DNA of 43,904 bases from Clostridium porci. GTDB taxonomy: Bacteria > Bacillota > Clostridia > Lachnospirales > Lachnospiraceae. The notes beneath the pieces were generated by a model that did no database searches, was not told where the DNA came from, and saw only the letters and a list, made by a program, of their open reading frames with translations. The translations under genes and the position numbers were made by a program. Below are positions 40,099 to 43,904 of the stretch, one piece after another (positions within the stretch are counted from its first letter, which is position 1; every line of letters begins with the position of its first letter). The stretch is taken from the NCBI RefSeq assembly GCF_009696375.1, contig NZ_VUMD01000022.1, forward strand, positions 1 through 43,904, in the 5' to 3' direction.

Positions 40099-40791
40099 TT
40101 AATATATCCCAAAATAATTCAACGTTAACTGCGCCCTATGCACTTCAAGCCTCTGTTTCGACAACTTATACCGATTAGGATCAATCTCAAATCCCACATA
40201 CGGTAGGTTGGACTCCTCAAATGCTATCAGGCTGCTTGCACTTCCTACGTGCGTGTCTATTACCTTCCACCCAGGCTGTACATACTTCTGAATCAACCAG
40301 CGGTAGAGGTTAATCGGTTTCTGCGTTGGGTGGATCCGCTTCTCATTGAGTTTCTTATTGCCTTGCTGTATCCATCCTTCCTCTATGGATTTCCCCTGCA
40401 TCATTCCATTCCACATATACCGGAACAAGCGCACTGAATCATGTAAAGTACAGGAGGCAATCTCGCAATCTGAGAAACTACTTTTCCCATTGCATTTGTC
40501 CCATATGATTCTGCCAGGCAGAAAATGCCAGTTAAAATAATTACAGCCCCATACAATCTGATGCTTAGATACCCGTTCCAATTCCGTGAAATATTCATCT
40601 CCGGGTACATCCCAGTTTTCTGAAGTCTCATAAAAACGCTGCACGCCTATGGGGCTTACTTTCCTTCCGTAATATCTCCTGCGTTCTGGGCCAGAGAAGT
40701 AGGGCGGGTCAACAATCGCAAGGTCAAAATACTTATCCGGAAACTGCTTCATCCCGTCCATACAATCCATGTTGTAATATCCGAAATCCAT
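40099..40791 (-). CDS. DNA methyltransferase of the DPPY (N6-adenine/N4-cytosine) class
   Basis: This 230-residue enzyme has the catalytic motif AIVDPPYFSGPERR near its start, the HPTQKPINLYRWLI segment and a motif-I-like VIDTHVGSASSLIAFEE close to the end, the beta-class order. The usual DPFxGSG is replaced by DTHVGSAS, as in many phage methylases. The target site is unknown. It follows the cytosine methyltransferase gene by 12 bases; a phage would use such enzymes to evade host restriction. Confidence 0.88.
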   Translation of the reverse strand: MDFGYYNMDCMDGMKQFPDKYFDLAIVDPPYFSGPERRRYYGRKVSPIGVQRFYETSENWDVPGDEYFTELERVSKHQIVWGCNYFNWHFLPGRIIWDKCNGKSSFSDCEIASCTLHDSVRLFRYMWNGMMQGKSIEEGWIQQGNKKLNEKRIHPTQKPINLYRWLIQKYVQPGWKVIDTHVGSASSLIAFEESNLPYVGFEIDPNRYKLSKQRLEVHRAQLTLNYFGIY

Positions 40792-40803
40792 CCTTAATCC
40801 TCC

Positions 40804-41802
40804 TTATCCCCGTTCAATCTCCGCAACCGCCTTAAACACCGGGTAAAACTGCTGCGGCACTACTGCGTTTCCGAGGCACTTAATTCTGTCCACCCGGTTG
40901 GGAATCCCATGAGCCACTCTACCCACATTGGGTTCAACTGCCCATTGCCGGCTTCCATCTGGTTCTCCCCTGCGGAAATTTGGTCGTTCAGGTTCCTGCT
41001 CCTCTCTGAGCTCTTCCACCTTTTCGCTTGGCCTGTTCGATAGTCCCTGGCCTGCGGTGTTGCATACCACTCCCTCATCAGTTCCCCCACCAGTGAATCT
41101 CTCTTTATCTGTGATTCCGGGAAAGTAGAGTTCCTTGCATCCTGTGCCGTAGGAGTCGGATACATCTTCACTGCCGCTGACAAATCCGGACTTCTTCGTT
41201 TCCTTTCTGACGGGCAGTCCCCCCGAATAGCAGCCTTTGGAGCAGGCCACAATCGCTGTCCTGTATCGCTGGTGCGGGGCATTGACACCTGCAGCTGGTA
41301 TAAGAAATGTCCGTGTGGCGTATCCTTGGCTCTCCAGGTCAGATAGCACCTTGTCGAGTGCCATATTGATGATTCCAGCAACATTTTCTCCAACAACCCA
41401 AGCCGGCCTGAGTTCCGCGATAACCCTAACCATTTCTGGCCAGAGATAATGGTCATCTTCCTCGCCTCGCTGCTTCCCGGCAACAGAGAATGGCTGGCAG
41501 GGGAATCCTCCTGAAATAACGTCAACTGTATGTAATCCTGTCCGCTCACAAAAACTTCCTCCCGTTAGTGTTCGTATATCCCTCCAGCGTGGCACATCCG
41601 GCCAATGCTTTTCCAATACCCTGGCAGGGTAGTCCGCAAACTCACACTGCCCCACCGTCTTAAATCCGGCCCACTCAGCAGCCAAATCCAGGCCACCTAT
41701 TCCGCTAAATAAGGACAAGTGGGTTAGTTTCCGTACAGGAACAATGTTTTCTATCTCCATCTTACCCTCACATCCGTTACGGTCAATTCCCTCAGATCCC
41801 AT
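40804..41802 (-). CDS. C5-cytosine DNA methyltransferase (Dcm type)
   Basis: This 332-residue enzyme has motif I LSLFSGIGGLDLAAEWAG, motif IV VISGGFPCQPFS with the catalytic Cys, motif VI WVVGENVAGI, motif VIII VNAPHQRYRTAIV and the C-terminal motifs NRVDRIKCLGNAVVPQQ. The region between VIII and IX (about residues 185-290) is low-complexity and presumably recognises the target. GGGAGGAAAAGCG precedes ATG 41802. A 229-codon ORF lies inside it in another frame. Confidence 0.93.
   Translation of the reverse strand: MGSEGIDRNGCEGKMEIENIVPVRKLTHLSLFSGIGGLDLAAEWAGFKTVGQCEFADYPARVLEKHWPDVPRWRDIRTLTGGSFCERTGLHTVDVISGGFPCQPFSVAGKQRGEEDDHYLWPEMVRVIAELRPAWVVGENVAGIINMALDKVLSDLESQGYATRTFLIPAAGVNAPHQRYRTAIVACSKGCYSGGLPVRKETKKSGFVSGSEDVSDSYGTGCKELYFPGITDKERFTGGGTDEGVVCNTAGQGLSNRPSEKVEELREEQEPERPNFRRGEPDGSRQWAVEPNVGRVAHGIPNRVDRIKCLGNAVVPQQFYPVFKAVAEIERG
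40860..41549 (-). CDS. Overlapping ORF inside the cytosine methyltransferase gene
   Basis: A 229-codon frame lies completely within the methyltransferase gene on the same strand. Its product reads CYLTWRAKDTPHGHFLYQLQ, MYPTPTAQDARNS and LNPMWVEWLMGFPTGWTELS, phrases I recognise from separately annotated phage proteins found next to cytosine methyltransferases. The methyltransferase frame is also conserved through the same bases. It is either a true overprinted gene or a frame kept open by the constraints on the other. ATG 41549 has no strong ribosome binding site. Confidence 0.4.
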   Translation of the reverse strand: MSGQDYIQLTLFQEDSPASHSLLPGSSEARKMTIISGQKWLGLSRNSGRLGLLEKMLLESSIWHSTRCYLTWRAKDTPHGHFLYQLQVSMPRTSDTGQRLWPAPKAAIRGDCPSERKRRSPDLSAAVKMYPTPTAQDARNSTFPESQIKRDSLVGELMREWYATPQARDYRTGQAKRWKSSERSRNLNDQISAGENQMEAGNGQLNPMWVEWLMGFPTGWTELSASETQ

Positions 41803-41825
41803 CGCTTTTCCTCCCAAGACCAGCC

Positions 41826-42011
41826 TTATGTCTCCCCCAGAAGCTCCGGCATAAAGTCAAACAGGGTCGGGGCTTCGATTTCTTCCTCCGCTGCCTGAAG
41901 GTATCCTACCCCATCACGGAAATAATCCGGGTTCAGCTCGCTCCGGCTTATCTGAAATCCGCTGTCCTTTGCAATCTCTATTTTGCTTTTTAAAAACTCT
42001 AAATACTCCAC
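41826..42011 (-). pseudogene. Remnant of a phage helicase/methylase-type gene
   Basis: The 61-codon frame begins YLEFLKSKIEIAKDSGFQIS and continues RSELNPDYF, like the N-terminus of large phage helicase or DNA methylase proteins, but then ends EAPTLFDFMPELLGET, like the C-terminus of such a protein. An internal deletion joining two ends is likely. The start would be GTG 42011 without a well-placed ribosome binding site. The stretch 42012-42114 has no gene. Confidence 0.4.
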
Positions 42012-42114
42012 TCCTCTAAGAAGCCCGGTATACCCTTACCCCTGCAGGAGGCTGGCTCCTTTCTGTCTTAATCTATGTTACATGCTGTTTCAGTCACGTA
42101 TATCGATTGTCAAA

Positions 42115-43128
42115 TCAATTTTTACATTCTCCCGCGACCCCTGTCTGTTCATTTTTATGGGCGGTTAATTCAAACCGGCAGTTTCCTCCATCCGGCACAA
42201 GCAGCTTGATTAGGGGGTAGCTTTTAAAATCCCTTGCGGTAGAGCCGTCATACATCTTTCCTACCTGGGAGCCGTCATACATCGCTCCTACCTGGGAGCC
42301 GTCATACATCTCTCCTACCTGGGAGCCGTCATACATCTTTCCTACCTGGGAGCCGTCAAACATCGCTCCTACCTGGGAGCCGTCATACATCTCTCCTACC
42401 TGGGAGCTGTCATACATCACTCCTGCCTGGGAGCCGTCATACATCTTTCCTACCTGGGAGCCGTCCCACATCTTTCCTACCTGGGAGCTGCCTCGCATCC
42501 TTCCTACCTGGGAGCCGTCATACATCTCTCCTACCTGGGAGCTGCCTCGCATCCTTCCTACCTGGGAGCCGTCATACATCTCTCCTACCTGGGAGCTGCC
42601 TCGCATCTCTCCTACCTGGGAGCCGTCCCACATCTTTCCTACCTGGGAGCTGCCTCGCATCTCTCCTACCTGGGAGCTGTTATACATCTTTCCTACCTGG
42701 GAGCTGTCCCACATCTCTCCTACCTTAGAATTTTTCAACAGAACCATAGCATCACCGCACAGCTTCTCCACTTCGCAGTCCTTCAGCATATAGTACCCGG
42801 TACGCAGCGTATCCATCTTTTTTCCAACCAGCACATGGCCGCTCCACCATTCCTTCACCGCTGCCCGGAACCTGGAAATGTGGCCCTCCCTGTCCTCCTC
42901 AAACCAGTCCGGCACAATATCCTGGTCAATCACAAACTCCCACCCATACGGGTCTGTCCACCACTCATTTTTCTCAGGTATCAGCTCCGCCCGTACGAAC
43001 ACCCTGGCGGCGTTTTCGTATGTATCGCTTATGTTAAGCTCCTCCAGCATGTCCTGATGGCTGTCATTGTCCTTCTGGGCGATTACCACCCTGTCTTTTA
43101 ATAGAATTCCGCTTCGGAATCTGCACAT
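42115..43128 (-). CDS. Phage-type protein with 18 nine-residue repeats
   Basis: This protein has 337 residues. Residues about 1-135 are a normal domain that includes CRFRSGILLKDRVVIAQKDN and FVIDQDIVPDWFEED. Residues about 136-297 are 18 tandem units of the form G-x-M-(Y/W/R)-(D/G)-(G/S)-S-Q-V, and a basic tail follows. The regular spacing suggests a beta-solenoid. Related repeat proteins occur in Clostridia and Bacteroides phages with unknown function. GGAGGAAAAAG lies before ATG 43128. Confidence 0.75.
   Translation of the reverse strand: MCRFRSGILLKDRVVIAQKDNDSHQDMLEELNISDTYENAARVFVRAELIPEKNEWWTDPYGWEFVIDQDIVPDWFEEDREGHISRFRAAVKEWWSGHVLVGKKMDTLRTGYYMLKDCEVEKLCGDAMVLLKNSKVGEMWDSSQVGKMYNSSQVGEMRGSSQVGKMWDGSQVGEMRGSSQVGEMYDGSQVGRMRGSSQVGEMYDGSQVGRMRGSSQVGKMWDGSQVGKMYDGSQAGVMYDSSQVGEMYDGSQVGAMFDGSQVGKMYDGSQVGEMYDGSQVGAMYDGSQVGKMYDGSTARDFKSYPLIKLLVPDGGNCRFELTAHKNEQTGVAGECKN
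42236..42721 (-). repeat. 27-bp tandem repeat coding for the nine-residue units
   Basis: There are about 18 copies. The constant part on the minus strand is AGCTCCCAGGTAGGA or GGCTCCCAGGTAGGA; variable codons are those for Tyr/Trp/Arg/Phe and Asp/Gly. Near identity of many copies predicts copy-number change. Confidence 0.9.
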
Positions 43129-43274
43129 GTCTTTTTCCTCCTCTTGTTATAATCAATTTGCCTAATATCTGCATCCTTTTCACTTTGAAATCCTGATTCT
43201 ATCAATTGCTCATTCCTTTTCGTCCATAGGGCCGTTCTGTGGTATTCAATCTCCGGTAATTTTGCTCTCTCCAT
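43098..43274 (-). CDS. Unknown 58-residue protein
   Basis: The product begins MERAKLPEIEYHRTALWTKR and ends CADSEAEFY. It is basic in the middle, with no family. It overlaps the repeat-protein gene by 31 bases and the methylase remnant by 29. AGGTGGTGAC lies upstream of ATG 43274, slightly far. Confidence 0.4.
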   Translation of the reverse strand: MERAKLPEIEYHRTALWTKRNEQLIESGFQSEKDADIRQIDYNKRRKKTCADSEAEFY

Positions 43275-43424
43275 TCTTGTTGTCACCACCTATATACCAT
43301 TCTGGGTTGGACGCATATGCGTTTACTCCCAAATTATAGGGAATATCAGCTACCACCAGCTGCGCTTTCGGAATGCCGTACGCTTGTAATTCTGGAAGTG
43401 GTCGTTATACAGTTCCGTTTTCAT
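43246..43424 (-). pseudogene. 5' remnant of a DNA methylase, frameshifted
   Basis: GGAGGAGA precedes ATG 43424 and MKTELYNDHFQNYKR; the next recognisable part, YGIPKAQLVVADIPYNLG and YASNPEWYIGGDNKNGE, is in another frame and ends in an early stop at 43246-43248. ADIPYN followed by SNPEWY is the DxPY methylase motif of Clostridia phages. A one-base change near 43380 and a truncation have killed the gene. Confidence 0.6.
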
Positions 43425-43530
43425 TCTCCTCCAAATTAAATTAAGACAAAACAATAGTTCCTTGTAAAACGTCCAGTCGAACGCAGGATACTTGATATCG
43501 GGATCTCCTTCCTGATGTTTGGTTACCGCA

Positions 43531-43587
43531 ATGATATCAGAATCTGTTGTTTCGTGCAAAGAACAGATACTTGCGGATAACAAAAAC
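43531..43587 (-). promoter_or_regulatory. Promoter with conserved upstream element, copy 10
   Basis: On the minus strand TTTTTGTTATCCGCAA (43586-43571), 10 bases, TTTGCA (43560-43555), 18 bases, TATCAT (43536-43531). It points toward an open frame that enters the methylase remnant (43425-43560, with a TTG as possible start), whose nature is unclear. Confidence 0.6.
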
Positions 43588-43607
43588 CGTGTTTTTTGCA
43601 AAAGTGG

Positions 43608-43645
43608 TTACCGCTTAACTCATGACTGAAGTCACGAGTGTGCGG
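43608..43645. other. Hairpin resembling an IS200/IS605 end
   Basis: ACTCATGACT and AGTCACGAGT form a stem with one mismatch and a tiny loop, flanked by TTAA and a CCTCCGCA run. Such ACTxxAGT hairpins are typical of IS200/IS605 or TnpB-associated ends. It directly follows a truncated ORF, so it may mark an insertion. No transposase is present. Confidence 0.3.
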
Positions 43646-43648
43646 AGG

Positions 43649-43696
43649 TTAATTATCAAACTGACTGACGGTAAAAACTGTTACAAGTTTTGCCAT
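43649..43696 (-). pseudogene. Truncated gene start, 15 codons
   Basis: A CCATAATT site and AAAGGAG precede ATG 43696, and the frame reads MAKLVTVFTVSQFDN before a stop next to the IS-like hairpin. The expression signals are those of a full gene, so the coding part was probably lost. Confidence 0.45.
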
Positions 43697-43735
43697 TTTT
43701 TTCTTTCTCCTTTCAACACTCAGATTTCTTTAATT

Positions 43736-43752
43736 TTTCAGAGTAATTATGG
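43736..43752 (-). promoter_or_regulatory. CCATAATT promoter-like motif, copy F
   Basis: On the minus strand CCATAATTACTCTGAAA, 56 bases before the truncated start at 43696. Confidence 0.5.
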
Positions 43753-43768
43753 ATACGGATTAGCGAAC

Positions 43769-43800
43769 AAAAAAAAGAGGCGGCCGTATGGCTGCCTCTT
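43769..43800 (-). terminator. Terminator near the right edge
   Basis: On the minus strand AAGAGGCAGCC pairs with GGCCGCCTCTTTTTTTT. It should end a leftward gene from beyond 43800. Confidence 0.75.
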
Positions 43801-43829
43801 CAGACTGTAGACAAAGTTGGTGCTGGGAG

Positions 43830-43904
43830 TTATCCCCAGCACCACTTTTCTGTAAATAGCCTCTGTTTTAATAAAAATCTTAAAAAACTCCAAGATTCTT
43901 TCAT
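43830..43904 (-). other. Short open frame at the right edge
   Basis: 24 codons are open from an ATG at the very edge to a stop at 43830-43832, inside a hairpin (GTGCTGGG/CCCAGCAC). It may be the end of a leftward gene lying mostly outside the window, or not coding. Confidence 0.2.

Overview
The window looks like accessory DNA from a low-GC, gut-type Bacillota (Clostridia or a related class). The evidence is the Tn916/Tn1549-style transposition module, strong AGGAGG ribosome binding sites, consensus -35/-10 promoters and the protein families present. Genus cannot be read from sequence alone. No rRNA, tRNA or ribosomal protein gene was seen.

Layout. (1) 1 to about 8.66 kb is the right-hand part of a Tn916/Tn1549-family integrative conjugative element: a leftward XRE repressor (orf9-like), a four-gene cargo (TetR regulator, DUF4097 lipoprotein, permuted-papain membrane protein, VTT/DedA-acyltransferase fusion), then orf7-like sigma factor, orf8-like protein, a possible structured RNA, xis and int. 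Two copies of one 15-bp palindrome, before tetR and before the lipoprotein gene, suggest the cargo is controlled by its own TetR. (2) 8.67-9.29 kb is a dead MobV-type relaxase gene, cut at its 3' side near the element's right end. (3) 9.4-11.6 kb holds a Fic protein and poorly recognisable membrane or remnant ORFs. (4) 11.8-15.1 kb resembles an ordinary chromosomal locus: a 2-hydroxyacid dehydrogenase and a YjiH-type transporter in one operon, divergent from an IclR regulator. (5) 15.5-17.6 kb is a second tyrosine integrase with an excisionase-like protein and a small winged-helix protein, probably the left end of another element. (6) 17.6-36.1 kb is a mosaic of mostly leftward accessory operons: a zinc-ribbon Dam methylase, a radical SAM four-gene operon, a Cdc123-like ATP-grasp protein, a second Fic, an ankyrin protein and many unknowns. 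(7) 36.1-43.4 kb is a phage-like run of small leftward genes: zinc-ribbon proteins, an AAA ATPase, two DNA methyltransferases and a protein with 18 nine-residue repeats. (8) The last 0.5 kb returns to the promoter signatures of region 6.

The most unusual signal is in the intergenic DNA of regions 3, 5, 6 and 8. A 16-bp element (TTTTTCATATCCGCAA or a close variant) occurs ten times. In nine copies it lies 9-11 bp upstream of a plausible -35/-10 promoter and points at the next gene. A second signal, CCATAATT followed after four or five bases by TGAAA or a close variant, lies mostly about 50 bp before start codons with no -35 box. Between terminators and these promoters sit small type I-E-like CRISPR units (5, 1, 2 and 7 repeats plus one decayed repeat). 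Three carry the same roughly 60-bp leader, and no cas gene is in the window. Together these suggest an element-wide regulon whose upstream regions repeatedly acquired mini-CRISPR arrays.

There are many signs of recombination: a CRISPR repeat broken in the middle and fused to the ankyrin gene, a 65-bp gene fragment duplicated at 27.1 and 32.9 kb, truncated genes at 24.9, 27.0 and 43.7 kb, and a frameshifted methylase start at 43.4 kb. The cytosine methyltransferase gene contains a 229-codon ORF in another frame whose protein also looks like a conserved phage family.
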